Positions 10,103 through 18,749 of a stretch of DNA of 50,503 nt are shown one piece after another. This stretch comes from Allobacillus salarius. Its GTDB lineage: Bacteria; Bacillota; Bacilli; Bacillales; Alkalibacillaceae. A program made the translations under genes and the position numbers. Under the pieces are notes generated by a model. That model did not search any database, was not told the origin of the DNA, and was given only the letters and a program-made list of their open reading frames with translations. The stretch covers positions 1 through 50,503 of the forward strand of contig NZ_VMHE01000017.1 in assembly GCF_007559425.1 (NCBI RefSeq). Direction: 5' to 3'. Position 1 is the first letter of the stretch, and each line of letters starts with the position of its first letter.

Positions 10103-10341
10103 TTCTTTTCCACCATCCTCTTTCATTTCTTTCTCTGTTTAAGTCTGAGGTGCAGGTATTTTTTCATTCGCTATCTAGTTGTTTAATTAATATTTACTTG
10201 TTTACATTTTAACGTACATTGAATGAAAAGTCTTATTATAGAAGAGTTCTTCATAGAATTGACAGAATCCTCTTTACAATGCCGTTATCGTTACTTCTTC
10301 CTTCAATCATAGGAACTAACCGTGATTGGCAGATAGATATG
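10103..10341. other. Leader/promoter region of the wal operon
   Basis: This is an AT-rich gap with no convincing gene. A minus-strand TATAAT at 10240-10235 could be a -10 element for walR, but I see no good -35 at the right spacing, so no promoter is called. The rest shows nothing recognisable. Confidence 0.4.
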
Positions 10342-10402
10342 AAAAAAGTAGTTCAATTAGCGTACAAAATGATACTTTGTACTCCTAAACTGAACTACTT
10401 TA
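10342..10402 (-). terminator. Terminator of the M23 peptidase gene
   Basis: Long stem AAAGTAGTTCA / TGAACTACTTT encloses a nested GTACAAA / TTTGTAC hairpin. On the minus strand it is followed by a T run. It lies 16 bp beyond the peptidase stop codon. Confidence 0.75.
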
Positions 10403-10417
10403 TCAGTTAAATTTTTA

Positions 10418-11995
10418 TTAGCGCCCTACGTAACTAAGCGGATTGACAAGGGAACCATTGCGGTACACTTCAAAATGCAAATGTACGCCTGTTGATCTGC
10501 CCGTCGTTCCCATTTGACCAATGGACTGACCTTTTTTAACGGTTTGTCCAGGGCTAACGCTCATACTGCTCAAATGAGAATATGTTGTCTTAAATCCGTT
10601 GTTATGGTTAATGACAACGCGGTTTCCGTAAGCACCGTCCCAGCTCGCTTGTACAACTGTTCCGTTGTCTGCGGACTTAATCGTGCGGTTACCTACACCT
10701 GCAATGTCAATTCCTTTATGGTAGGAACCCCAACGTGGACCCATTTTACTTGTGATGCGGCCACCAACAGCTGGCCATCCAAGTTGACCGGAACCGCGGT
10801 TGGAAATTTGCTTCGTTCCTTTTAAGATAATTTTATCTTTCGGTTCTTTAACGACTTCTTCATCTACTTTTTCTTCGTTAATGACTTTGCCGTTTTTTGT
10901 TGTCACTTTATACGTGAGGACCTTCTTACCTTTTTCACCTTGTTGTTTAACTTTCTCATTTCCTTTGTAAATCTCTTTTGAGTTTTTCGTGACTGTTTCA
11001 TAATCAATTGATTCTTCTTCTGTTTTCTCTTCTGTATAAACAACATCGATAAATTTCTTCTCTTGTTTTACTTTGACCGTTTCACCTGCTTGGATGATTT
11101 CGACGTCATCTAAGCCTGGATTCAAGTCGATTAACTCGTCCTTTGAAAGGTTATTCGATTTCGCAACTGTCTCGATGTCACTTTCGTTTTCAACTGGTTT
11201 TTCTTTTGCGATGGAAATTCCACGCTTAATCAATTTCGTTAATTGCTCAACCTCTAGCAACTTCGTCGGGTTGACACGTTCTTTTGTAACAACAACGTTT
11301 TCGGTAAAGCTGACATCAATTTGTGCTGAATCTTGTTCTACAGTAACAGTCTTCGGAAGAACGATTGTATCTTCTTCTTTGTTCGATTGTTCAATTTCTT
11401 CCTTCGTCATCTCTTCTAACATCGGCTTCGGTAAAATCAATTTGTTTTCTTTTTGATTAATAAAAGTAAACGAATTCGATTGTAAATCTTTCGGTAAAGA
11501 TTCATTAATGACACCGTTCAATGCTTTGTTCGCCATTTCGATATCTTTCACGTAACCAATTGATTGGTCGTTGACTAACAATTCAACCGCTTCCGTTGAG
11601 AACGTCAGGTTTTCATCCAAGTTAGCCATCACTTTTTCGGATTCAACACCCGCATTAAATACAAGCTCACGAACATAGTTGATCTCTTCGCCCGTTACAA
11701 GCTCGATGTCATTGTGACGTGCTTGAGCTGCATTTTTTTGTTCTTCTATGTATTGATCGATTTCATCTGGCTCTTCGACAGAACCAATATGATTCTCTCC
11801 GTAATACACATGATAGATTTCATCCAAGCCTAAGCTTTCAGCATTTGTATTCGATGCAGCTAAAGCTACACCTGTTGTCGTACCAGCAACTGCTACTGTC
11901 ATACCAACTGCAAGTTTACTCGTCTTCTTTATATTAATAATTTGATTTGATATATTACCTACAAATTCTCGTAAATTCTTGAATATATTCCCCAA
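10418..11995 (-). CDS. Secreted M23 metallopeptidase with LysM and G5 domains
   Basis: This is a cell-wall hydrolase of 525 residues. The N-terminus is basic with a hydrophobic export segment (about 28-48). A long extracellular region of repeated 'LxVNDQxIGYVKD' type follows (about 60-250), then LysM (about 273-310), a G5-like domain (about 318-393) and an M23 endopeptidase domain (405-525). Zinc and catalytic residues are visible: His426 and Asp430 in HKGID, His474 in YSHLS, and His505 and His507 in HLHFE. It probably cleaves peptide cross-links in peptidoglycan. It stands alone, with its own terminator, upstream of the wal operon. A WalR-box-like sequence lies about 130 bp before its start, which would fit the WalR regulon. 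Confidence 0.92.
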   Translation of the reverse strand: MGNIFKNLREFVGNISNQIINIKKTSKLAVGMTVAVAGTTTGVALAASNTNAESLGLDEIYHVYYGENHIGSVEEPDEIDQYIEEQKNAAQARHNDIELVTGEEINYVRELVFNAGVESEKVMANLDENLTFSTEAVELLVNDQSIGYVKDIEMANKALNGVINESLPKDLQSNSFTFINQKENKLILPKPMLEEMTKEEIEQSNKEEDTIVLPKTVTVEQDSAQIDVSFTENVVVTKERVNPTKLLEVEQLTKLIKRGISIAKEKPVENESDIETVAKSNNLSKDELIDLNPGLDDVEIIQAGETVKVKQEKKFIDVVYTEEKTEEESIDYETVTKNSKEIYKGNEKVKQQGEKGKKVLTYKVTTKNGKVINEEKVDEEVVKEPKDKIILKGTKQISNRGSGQLGWPAVGGRITSKMGPRWGSYHKGIDIAGVGNRTIKSADNGTVVQASWDGAYGNRVVINHNNGFKTTYSHLSSMSVSPGQTVKKGQSIGQMGTTGRSTGVHLHFEVYRNGSLVNPLSYVGR

Positions 11996-12123
11996 AATCT
12001 ACATCCTCCATATAATAAAAACCTTTTATTTTATCTATCTCTCTCTAGTTAGTTAGCAATCTATTTCTCACGATAACAAATCTACCATAAGTCCTACTTG
12101 GAAATAAACCCTTTTAATCGATT

Positions 12124-12140
12124 TGTAACGAACTTGTATC
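12124..12140 (+). promoter_or_regulatory. Candidate WalR binding site
   Basis: TGTAAC-GAACT-TGTATC matches the recalled WalR consensus (two TGTWAH half sites 5 bp apart) at 11 of 12 defined positions. It lies on the strand opposite the M23 peptidase gene, about 130 bp before that gene's start. No clear promoter was placed relative to it. Confidence 0.35.
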
Positions 12141-12300
12141 ATTACTACAAAAATATGGTAATTAAGTCGTGAGCAATATTGAACCTATACGATAGATTGC
12201 TCCATTAATAAGATCGTTTGGATGGTACCTTTGAGGTGGTTCGTTCGTGAGGAAATGAAATCTCTACGACCGGGTGAGATGTTATGAAGTTTGATTGGGT

Positions 12301-12620
12301 ATTGAGTTGTGTGCTCGATGACAGTTTGAGTGGATTTTGTGCTTATTTGTGTGTTGAGACACACGATCGATGACAATTTGACTGGATTAATCACTCATTT
12401 GTGTATTGAGACGCACGCTCGATGACAATTCGCATGGATTAATCGCTCATTTATGTATTGAGACACGCACTCGATGACAATTCGTATGGATTAATCGCTC
12501 ATTTGTGTATTGAGACACACGCTCGATGACAATTCGCATGGATTAATCGCTCATTTGTGTATTGAGACACACGCTCGATGACAATTCGCATGGATTAATC
12601 GCTCATTTGTGTATTGAGAC
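12301..12620. repeat. Array of 52-bp tandem repeats
   Basis: Six direct units of exactly 52 bp start at 12301, 12353, 12405, 12457, 12509 and 12561, with a partial seventh at 12613. The last copies are nearly identical, and divergence grows towards 12301. Most units contain TTGAGACACACGCTCGATG, ACAATTCGCATG and the palindrome GATTAATC. No spacers separate the units, and 52 is not a multiple of 3, so this is neither a CRISPR array nor repeated protein. It lies in the 690-bp gap between the M23 gene and tRNA-Phe. Confidence 0.95.
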
Positions 12621-12645
12621 GTGGTCGAGTTACATAACAACAAAC

Positions 12646-12680
12646 AAAAAAGTGACTTCAACGAATTGAAGTCACTTTTT
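12646..12680 (-). terminator. Terminator of tRNA-Phe
   Basis: Near-perfect hairpin AAAAAGTGACTTCA / TGAAGTCACTTTTT lies immediately after the tRNA 3' end. It is flanked by A and T runs, so it can act in both directions. Confidence 0.85.
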
Positions 12681-12684
12681 GGGA

Positions 12685-12757
12685 TGGCTTGGGACGGAAT
12701 CGAACCGCCGACACAAGGATTTTCAGTCCTTTGCTCTACCGACTGAGCTACCAAGCC
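12685..12757 (-). tRNA. tRNA-Phe (GAA)
   Basis: The minus strand folds as a 73-nt tRNA. The acceptor stem is GGCTTGG / CCAAGCC, the D arm contains AGCTCAGTCGGTAGAGC, the anticodon arm is GGACT-GAA-AATCC (anticodon at 12722-12724), and the T arm contains GGTTCGATTCC. The discriminator base is A. The following bases are TCC, so CCA is not encoded and must be added after transcription. It is the only tRNA gene I find in the window. Confidence 0.97.
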
Positions 12758-12913
12758 GTTATTCGTATTTAATGAATCGGACAGCGTTTATCTTAGCATA
12801 TAATTTTATAAATTGGAAGAGTTTTTTCTGTTTAAAAACCAGTTTAGTTCAAATAATTATCATTACCGTTTACCGATTACATACAAATGAGTGCATTTAT
12901 TTTAATGTATAAA

Positions 12914-12951
12914 AACCCAAACGATTAATCTTCAATTAAATCGTTTGGGTT
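12914..12951 (-). terminator. Terminator of purA
   Basis: Inverted repeat AACCCAAACGATT / AATCGTTTGGGTT is followed on the minus strand by a T run. It lies about 20 bp past the purA stop codon. Confidence 0.85.
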
Positions 12952-12973
12952 ATCCTCTTTTACTCAACTTTTA

Positions 12974-14257
12974 TTAAATAATCGTCTCTCTAATAATCGT
13001 CTGATCCCGATCTGGACCGACAGAGAAAATAGCTACTTTCGTTTTCGTCAATTGCTCAATTCGCTCAAGGTAAGCTTGTGCGTTTTGTGGAAGTTCTTCG
13101 AAAGAAGTCACGTTCGTAATATCTTCCTTCCAACCTGGTAATTCTTCATAAACTGGTTGGCATTTATCAAGCTGACGTAAGTTTGCTGGGTAATAATTGA
13201 TTCGTTCGCCTTCATAGTCGTAACCAACACAAATCTTCAATGTGTCGATACCTGTTAGGACGTCAAGACAGTTCAATGAAATTGCCGTCATACCACTTGT
13301 TCTACGTGAATGATTAACAACGACAGCATCAAACCAGCCGACTCTACGTGGTCGTCCTGTTGTTGTACCGTACTCACGACCGACTTCGCGAATTTGGTGA
13401 GCGATATCTCCGCTAAGTTCTGTTGGAAATGGACCGTCTCCTACACGTGTTGTATAGGCTTTTGAAACGCCGATGACGTTTTCAATCAAGTTTGGACCAA
13501 TACCGCTACCTGTTGCAACACCTGCAGCTGAAGTGCTGGAAGAAGTGACAAACGGATACGTACCGTGATCGATGTCCAACATAACGCCTTGTGCACCTTC
13601 AAATAATATTTTATTCCCTTTCTCCACTTCTTCTTCTAAAATAATTGAAGTGTCTGTTACATAAGGGGCAAGTGTTTCGCCGTATGCTTTATATTCTTCA
13701 TAAATCGCATCAATGTCTAATGGCTCTCCGCCAAAATGTTTCATCCAATGATTTTTTTCTTCAGCGATATCTTCTAATTTTTCTTTTAACGTTTCAGGAT
13801 CGATTAATTCAGCCATACGGATTCCAATACGGTTTACTTTATCCGCATACGCAGGACCGATTCCTTTCTTCGTCGTTCCGATTTGTTTATCGGACCCTTT
13901 GCTTTCTTCTTGTAAGCGATCAAGTTCCATATGGTAAGGCAATATGACATGCGCTCGGTTACTAATTTTCAAATGTGAAAGGTCGGCACCGTGGCTTTTA
14001 ACATAATCCATTTCTTTTAATAGTGATTTCGGATTAATCACCATGCCGTTTCCTAGAATACAAATCTTATCATCATTAAAAATCCCTGAAGGAATTAAGT
14101 GTAGTTTATATGTTTGGCCTTCAAATTGAATTGTATGACCAGCATTGTCGCCTCCTTGGAATCGAGCAACCACATCAGATTGCTGCGCAAGAAAGTCCGT
14201 AATTTTTCCTTTTCCTTCGTCTCCCCATTGAGTACCTACTACAACAGTCGTTGCCAT
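12974..14257 (-). CDS. purA: Adenylosuccinate synthetase
   Basis: PurA joins IMP and aspartate using GTP to make adenylosuccinate, the first committed step to AMP. The 427-residue length is standard. The N-terminal GTP/IMP loop [11 protein letters not shown] (8-18) with catalytic Asp13 and the TTTGRPRR segment (about 300) are intact. AGGGGG precedes the ATG by nine bases. It has its own promoter and terminator, so it is a single-gene unit, placed between the wal region and dnaC as in B. subtilis, apart from the inserted ABC/LytTR module. Confidence 0.98.
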   Translation of the reverse strand: MATTVVVGTQWGDEGKGKITDFLAQQSDVVARFQGGDNAGHTIQFEGQTYKLHLIPSGIFNDDKICILGNGMVINPKSLLKEMDYVKSHGADLSHLKISNRAHVILPYHMELDRLQEESKGSDKQIGTTKKGIGPAYADKVNRIGIRMAELIDPETLKEKLEDIAEEKNHWMKHFGGEPLDIDAIYEEYKAYGETLAPYVTDTSIILEEEVEKGNKILFEGAQGVMLDIDHGTYPFVTSSSTSAAGVATGSGIGPNLIENVIGVSKAYTTRVGDGPFPTELSGDIAHQIREVGREYGTTTGRPRRVGWFDAVVVNHSRRTSGMTAISLNCLDVLTGIDTLKICVGYDYEGERINYYPANLRQLDKCQPVYEELPGWKEDITNVTSFEELPQNAQAYLERIEQLTKTKVAIFSVGPDRDQTIIRETII

Positions 14258-14300
14258 ATAGACAACCCCCTAAAGTTAAGATATTAAACAACCATTGATT

Positions 14301-14329
14301 ATTCTAGCAGTATTTATTAATTAAAACAA
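14301..14329 (-). promoter_or_regulatory. Probable sigma-A promoter of purA
   Basis: On the minus strand, TTGTTT (14329-14324), a 17-bp spacer and TAGAAT (14306-14301) stand about 45 bp before the purA start. I did not find a clear PurR box pair. Confidence 0.6.
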
Positions 14330-14422
14330 TGATAATACGAATATTATTATGTATTACTGTTTAAATGTACGCTTTTTGACACTTTTTTCGTAGGTTGTTA
14401 AGTCCACCCTTATAAAATGCAA

Positions 14423-14438
14423 TATTTCCTGGGAAATA
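14423..14438. promoter_or_regulatory. Noc-binding-site-like palindrome
   Basis: TATTTCCTGGGAAATA differs by one central base from the Noc binding consensus recalled from B. subtilis (ATTTCCCGGGAAAT). A noc gene is present in this window. The surrounding gap (14258-14586) otherwise holds only the purA promoter and a terminator. Confidence 0.5.
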
Positions 14439-14524
14439 ACGAAATTTGTCGAAGGAAATAATTATAATCAAACATGATTGGTGACTAAAATTATCTTAAC
14501 CTATGAAAGCAATAATATAAGTAA

Positions 14525-14571
14525 AAAACCCCCTAAGGAAGAACGCTACTCAGCAAGATTCTTCTTTAGGG
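14525..14571 (-). terminator. Terminator of the ABC exporter operon
   Basis: Hairpin CCCTAAGGAAGAA / TTCTTCTTTAGGG is followed on the minus strand by a T run. It lies about 15 bp past the permease stop. Confidence 0.8.
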
Positions 14572-14586
14572 ACTTTCATATAATAA

Positions 14587-15279
14587 TTAATTATCTGTAC
14601 TAACTTTTTTCAAACAGATGAATGTAAATATGGCAGCAGCGATTACCCAGATAGCAACGATACCGATTGCCGTCCAAGAATTCGTTTCATGCATATCGAT
14701 CATCTGCATAATTGGGAAGTAATCGGCAATCTTGATGGCGATACTATCTTCTCCCAGATTCAAAAATTCGATCATTGGTGTAAAACCAAACAAAAACATA
14801 ACAGGCATAATATATGCAGAAGTGTTGGCTACTGATTTCGTAAACAATCCTATGCCGATTCCCAATAGCAGGAAGAAAAGAAACAAAAGAATTAGTCCAA
14901 CAATCGGTTGAAAAGCTAAAAATTCGTCATTGCCTAAAATAGCTAAAGATATAACTAACGAGATGAAGGTGAATAGCCCGACGACTAAACTCTTTCCAAT
15001 GAGAATATCAGCGAGAGAAGCAGGTGACTGGATGAGTCCACGTAATGTTTTCTTTTCATTTTCTTCAGCCATCATCGTCATCATCCCACTCGTCGTTACG
15101 GCAGAATAGGTTGCCCCGACAATGAGATATAGTAAAAAGACAGGTAGCTCCCCTTCACCCATTCGACTATACATAATGGCAAGAAAAATCGGAATGACCG
15201 GCATCATCAATAACATCATATTCTTTCTAAATTCCTTAAGATCTTTTTCAAAAATAGCACCAATCCGTTGTGTATTCAT
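14587..15279 (-). CDS. ABC-2 type transporter permease
   Basis: This 230-residue membrane protein has about six transmembrane helices (near 24-40, 46-66, 95-118, 126-150, 156-175 and 200-222). It carries the cytoplasmic segment MMAEENEKKTLRGLIQSP, typical of ABC-2 permeases. It overlaps the ATPase gene by one base, so the two form one exporter. Substrates of such exporters in Bacillaceae are often peptides, lipids or antibiotics; nothing here defines this one. At 230 residues it is a minimal permease that would act as a homodimer. Confidence 0.88.
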   Translation of the reverse strand: MNTQRIGAIFEKDLKEFRKNMMLLMMPVIPIFLAIMYSRMGEGELPVFLLYLIVGATYSAVTTSGMMTMMAEENEKKTLRGLIQSPASLADILIGKSLVVGLFTFISLVISLAILGNDEFLAFQPIVGLILLFLFFLLLGIGIGLFTKSVANTSAYIMPVMFLFGFTPMIEFLNLGEDSIAIKIADYFPIMQMIDMHETNSWTAIGIVAIWVIAAAIFTFICLKKVSTDN

Positions 15280-16127
15280 TAGACGAGCTCCTTTCCGGTA
15301 AGCTGTAAAAATACATCTCCAAGTGTCGGTTTATCTGATTGTATGGATTTGACCTTCCCAGCAGCAATTAAATCTCTAATTTGATCCGCATTTTTGGAAT
15401 CATTTTCTAAGACTAACTTTTCATTCATCGTTGTTTCGATATGAAAATCATGGGTTGAATATTTAAATCGAAGCTCATCTGGATTGCCTAACTCTTGTAT
15501 TTTACCGTTATCCAAGAAAGCTACGCGGTCACATAATTTCGTTGCTTCTTCCATATCATGAGTCGTTAGAAAAATTGTCGTACCCGCTTCGTTTAATTTT
15601 TGTAGGCCCCGATGAATATGTATGACATTCCCAGGATCCAATGCGGATGTCGGTTCATCTAAAAATACAAGCTCCGGTTGATGAACTAACGCTTTCGCAA
15701 GCAATATTCGCTGCTTCATTCCTTTTGATAGTTTAGATACGACTTTGTTGCGATCATTCTTTAAGTTCACTTCTTCTAAAATGACATCAATCCGCTCTAA
15801 TGGTGCATCATATAATTTACAAAATAATTTCAAGTTATCATAGACGGTTAAACGCTCATAAAGTGAACTGTTATCTGATAAAATTCCAATTTTTGATTTA
15901 AACTGAGTAGAGTCAAACGACGATGCATCTGTATCTAGTACATGGACATCACCAGTTGTTTGTTTGAGCTCACCCGTTAAAATTTTAATTGTTGTTGTTT
16001 TACCTGAACCACTCGGACCCAACAGACCGAATATTTCTCCTTTTTTTACGTTAAAACTAACGTCTTCAATGGCAACTTGTTGGCCAAATGTCTTTCTTAG
16101 GCCAGAAACTTGTATTGCGTTTTCCAA
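15279..16127 (-). CDS. ABC transporter ATP-binding protein
   Basis: This 282-residue nucleotide-binding subunit is paired with the adjacent ABC-2 permease. Walker A is GPSGSGKTT (37-45), the signature is LSKGMKQR (133-140), Walker B is LVFLDEP (153-159) and the H-loop His is at 190, all intact. The start is TTG with a strong AGGAGGGG eight bases upstream. About 70 residues follow the ATPase core. A 162-bp gap separates it from the upstream LytTR regulator. That gap carries direct repeats that could be the regulator's operator. Confidence 0.93.
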   Translation of the reverse strand: MENAIQVSGLRKTFGQQVAIEDVSFNVKKGEIFGLLGPSGSGKTTTIKILTGELKQTTGDVHVLDTDASSFDSTQFKSKIGILSDNSSLYERLTVYDNLKLFCKLYDAPLERIDVILEEVNLKNDRNKVVSKLSKGMKQRILLAKALVHQPELVFLDEPTSALDPGNVIHIHRGLQKLNEAGTTIFLTTHDMEEATKLCDRVAFLDNGKIQELGNPDELRFKYSTHDFHIETTMNEKLVLENDSKNADQIRDLIAAGKVKSIQSDKPTLGDVFLQLTGKELV

Positions 16128-16182
16128 TTTAACCCCTCCTTTGACGATCTACTTATATCGTATAGAGCATCTGTCGTGAATG

Positions 16183-16228
16183 CAGTACAATCACAACGAA
16201 ATGTACCAATCGATTCGTAAATCGTACC
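16183..16228 (-). promoter_or_regulatory. Direct-repeat operator candidate before the ABC exporter
   Basis: On the minus strand, GGTACGATTTACGAATCGATT is followed 21 bp later by GGTACATTTCGTTGTGATT and then by GTACT. LytTR regulators usually bind direct repeats about two helical turns apart. The site lies between the LytTR gene and the ABC ATPase gene. Confidence 0.45.
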
Positions 16229-16289
16229 TTTTTCTTGTTAAAATACCTGCCGGAAAGAGGTTTACATGGCGTATTTGGTTAAACTGTAC

Positions 16290-17252
16290 CTATTTTAAGT
16301 TGAATGTATCCTGAATATGCTGGATTTTTGTGCGTGATAACGGAATAGTAGACTTCGGCTTGTTATCAATGCGAAGTGAGTATGTATTTTTTGACCATGT
16401 AATGATTTCTCTCACCTTCTGCAAGTTGACGATATAAGATCGATGGCACCGATAAAATCCGTATGGTTCAATTTTCTTCTCGATTTCAGTTAACGTCGAA
16501 TCCAATGCGAAAGATTCATGGTTCACAATAATCTGTGCCTTCCCATCCTGACTTTCAATATAATCTATTTCTGTCGGGTCGAATAAGATAATTTTATCTT
16601 CTACTTTAGCCGGAACTTTATATAATTTGGATGTCGTTAATGAAGTAGTTGAAGTTTGTTCAGTTTCGATTGTAGTTTCACTCAATTCCTCGTGAGCAAC
16701 TTCAATTTCTTGCAGACCATTTTCTTTTAGTTTATACGTTAGATCACTAAGAAGTAGCGCATGTTCGAGGTTGGAAACTAGGATGAGCACTGGTGTTTTG
16801 TCCTCTTTCAGTTTTTGCAGCATATTCATGAACGTATTCATTGTATGTAAATCTACACCATGGATTGGCTCATGAAAGACCACAGGATAATGATCCATCA
16901 TAAAATATTTTGCATAATAAACGCGAGCGAGTTCTGATGGTGTACATTTACTCAACGGTTTGTCAGCACATGTTTGTAAGCCAAACATCACAAGAATCTC
17001 GGGAAAAGGCAATGAACACCCAAACCACTTATGGAAAAATTTAGTATTATCGGCTACGGTTAAACGGTCGTAAAGTCCTTCTTTTCGATCGAAAACGCTC
17101 ATCTTCCCCTCACGAAGAATCGCTTCAATTAACTCTGCTTGCAGATCCGTGTCGCTGTATATTGCTGTCGCGGTTGATTCATTTAGATTGAGAGAAACCG
17201 ATGGAAGTTTTTCATCTTTCGCAGCTTCATAGTTTAATGTGTAATCTGACAC
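16290..17252 (-). CDS. LytTR regulator fused to a degenerate ABC ATPase domain
   Basis: This 320-residue protein has a C-terminal LytTR DNA-binding domain (about 215-318; LFDPTEIDYIES, FYRCHRSYIVNL). Its N-terminal part (about 20-190) aligns by eye with the neighbouring ABC ATPase. GLYDRLTVADNTKFF mirrors SLYERLTVYDNLKLF, LSKCTPSELARVYYAK mirrors LSKGMKQRILLAK, and VVFHEPIHGVD mirrors LVFLDEPTSALD. No Walker A is present, the signature is broken and the H-loop His is lost, so it cannot hydrolyse ATP in the normal way. GTG start with GGGAGG. It probably regulates the exporter downstream; the signal is unknown. Related fusions exist in Bacillales, as I recall. Confidence 0.85.
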   Translation of the reverse strand: MSDYTLNYEAAKDEKLPSVSLNLNESTATAIYSDTDLQAELIEAILREGKMSVFDRKEGLYDRLTVADNTKFFHKWFGCSLPFPEILVMFGLQTCADKPLSKCTPSELARVYYAKYFMMDHYPVVFHEPIHGVDLHTMNTFMNMLQKLKEDKTPVLILVSNLEHALLLSDLTYKLKENGLQEIEVAHEELSETTIETEQTSTTSLTTSKLYKVPAKVEDKIILFDPTEIDYIESQDGKAQIIVNHESFALDSTLTEIEKKIEPYGFYRCHRSYIVNLQKVREIITWSKNTYSLRIDNKPKSTIPLSRTKIQHIQDTFNLK

Positions 17253-17310
17253 CTTACAACCTCCCTTTTGTTCGGACTATTCTATCTATTAACCATAATA
17301 TAATACTATC

Positions 17311-17337
17311 AAAAAAACCGCCGTATAACCGGCGGTT
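17311..17337 (-). terminator. Terminator of the yybS-gdpP-rplI-dnaC operon
   Basis: GC-rich hairpin AACCGCCG / CGGCGGTT with a 6-nt loop is followed on the minus strand by seven T. It lies 20 bp past dnaC. Confidence 0.9.
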
Positions 17338-17358
17338 CATCAATTTTCGTTCATAAAG

Positions 17359-18720
17359 TTATGCGGGCGGTATTTCCGCTTCAGAATACCTGCGATCGAG
17401 ATCGACGAATTTATTATATTCTTTGACGAATGCGAGCTCCACGGTTCCGACAGGGCCATTTCTTTGCTTCGCGATAATGATTTCGATAATATTTTCTTTT
17501 TCTGATTCTTGATCATAATAATCGTCTCTGTATAAGAAACCAACGATATCCGCATCTTGCTCAATACTTCCCGATTCACGAATGTCAGACATAATCGGGC
17601 GCTTATCTTGTCGCTGTTCAACTCCACGAGAAAGCTGAGACAGAGCGATGACAGGCACTTCCAATTCCCGGGCCAATGCTTTAAGTTGACGGGAGATTTC
17701 AGAAACCTCTTGTTGCCTGCTTTCCCGACTATTTGCGCTTCCTTGGATCAACTGCAAGTAGTCAATGAGAACCATTCCAAGACCACTCTCTTGTTTCAGA
17801 CGACGACATTTGGAGCGAATCTCGTTTACTTTAATACCTGGTGTGTCATCAATATAAATTCCTGCGTTGGACAAGCTACCCATCGCCATCGTTAGCTTTC
17901 TCCAGTCTTCTTCTTGAAGTTTACCTGTACGCAAGCGCTGGGCATCGATATTCCCCTCCGCACAAAGCATACGCATGACAAGCTGGTCAGCTCCCATCTC
18001 CAAACTGAAGATCGCGACGTTTTCATCCGAGTTCACAGCAACGTTTTGTGCAATGTTCAATGCGAAGGCCGTCTTACCTACGGAAGGACGTGCAGCGACA
18101 ATAATCAGGTCGTTCTTCTGGAAGCCCGATGTAATATAATCTAAATCGCGAAATCCAGTGGCGATGCCAGTAACTTCTTCATCCATATTATGCAGCTGTT
18201 CGATATTATCATAGACGCCAACCAAAACGTCTTGGATGTTTTGAAAACGTCCGGATGATTTATTTTGAGAAATATCGAGAATCGTTTTCTCCGCGTGATC
18301 AAGCAAATCGGTTACTTCATCACCTTCATCGTATGTTTTGGTGACGATATCGGTTGCTGCATGAATAATTTTCCGTAATGTTGATTTCTCTTCAACAATC
18401 CGAGCATAGTATTCAATATTGGCAGCTGTCGGAACAGAATTGGCGATATCCGTTAAATATGATACACCGCCGACTTCATCCAACATTTTTAAATCATTCA
18501 GTTCTGTTGTGATTGTTACCAGATCGATGGGTTCTCCTTTATCGGTCAGACGAATCATCATCGAAAAAATACGTTGATGACTAACACGGTAGAAGTCCTC
18601 TGGCTCTATTATTTCAGTTGCTGTCACAATCATATCTGGAACAAGAAAAATGGCGCCTAGTACAGCTTGTTCCGCTTCAATATTATGAGGCAATGTTCGG
18701 TCTTGTGAAATGTCTGACAC
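17359..18720 (-). CDS. dnaC: Replicative DNA helicase (DnaB family, DnaC in Bacillus)
   Basis: This is the hexameric 5'-3' helicase of the replisome, loaded at oriC by DnaA, DnaD, DnaB and DnaI. At 453 residues it matches B. subtilis DnaC (454). The N-terminal DnaB-N domain (about 10-110) is followed by a RecA-like C-terminal domain with Walker A ARPSVGKTA (210-218), Walker B-like VLIDYLQL, and the DnaB motif LSQLSRGVEQR. The start is GTG with AAGGGGGG upstream. It is last in the yybS-gdpP-rplI-dnaC cluster, 29 bp after rplI. Confidence 0.98.
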   Translation of the reverse strand: MSDISQDRTLPHNIEAEQAVLGAIFLVPDMIVTATEIIEPEDFYRVSHQRIFSMMIRLTDKGEPIDLVTITTELNDLKMLDEVGGVSYLTDIANSVPTAANIEYYARIVEEKSTLRKIIHAATDIVTKTYDEGDEVTDLLDHAEKTILDISQNKSSGRFQNIQDVLVGVYDNIEQLHNMDEEVTGIATGFRDLDYITSGFQKNDLIIVAARPSVGKTAFALNIAQNVAVNSDENVAIFSLEMGADQLVMRMLCAEGNIDAQRLRTGKLQEEDWRKLTMAMGSLSNAGIYIDDTPGIKVNEIRSKCRRLKQESGLGMVLIDYLQLIQGSANSRESRQQEVSEISRQLKALARELEVPVIALSQLSRGVEQRQDKRPIMSDIRESGSIEQDADIVGFLYRDDYYDQESEKENIIEIIIAKQRNGPVGTVELAFVKEYNKFVDLDRRYSEAEIPPA

Positions 18721-18749
18721 TTCGTTCCCCCCTTTCCATCTGGAAGATG

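Noticed and set aside
10103..10270. WalR box or full promoter before walR
   Set aside because: Several TGTAAA/TGTTTA half sites occur, but none is paired at 5-bp spacing, and the TATAAT lacks a usable -35.
10705..10740. Second attachment-site-like sequence (TTTATGGTAGGAACCCC) resembling the rlmH end
   Set aside because: It is the coding sequence for YHKGID in the M23 peptidase. The similarity comes from shared Tyr-His-Lys codons, not from recombination.
12185..12620. Tandem repeats as a CRISPR array, and the 69-codon minus frame beside them
   Set aside because: Units are contiguous with no unique spacers and are too long for CRISPR repeats. The open frame runs into repeats of a non-triplet period and has no convincing start site.
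14281..14460. PurR-box pair upstream of purA
   Set aside because: Fragments such as ACGAAT occur, but no pair with the proper CCGAAC core and spacing could be found.
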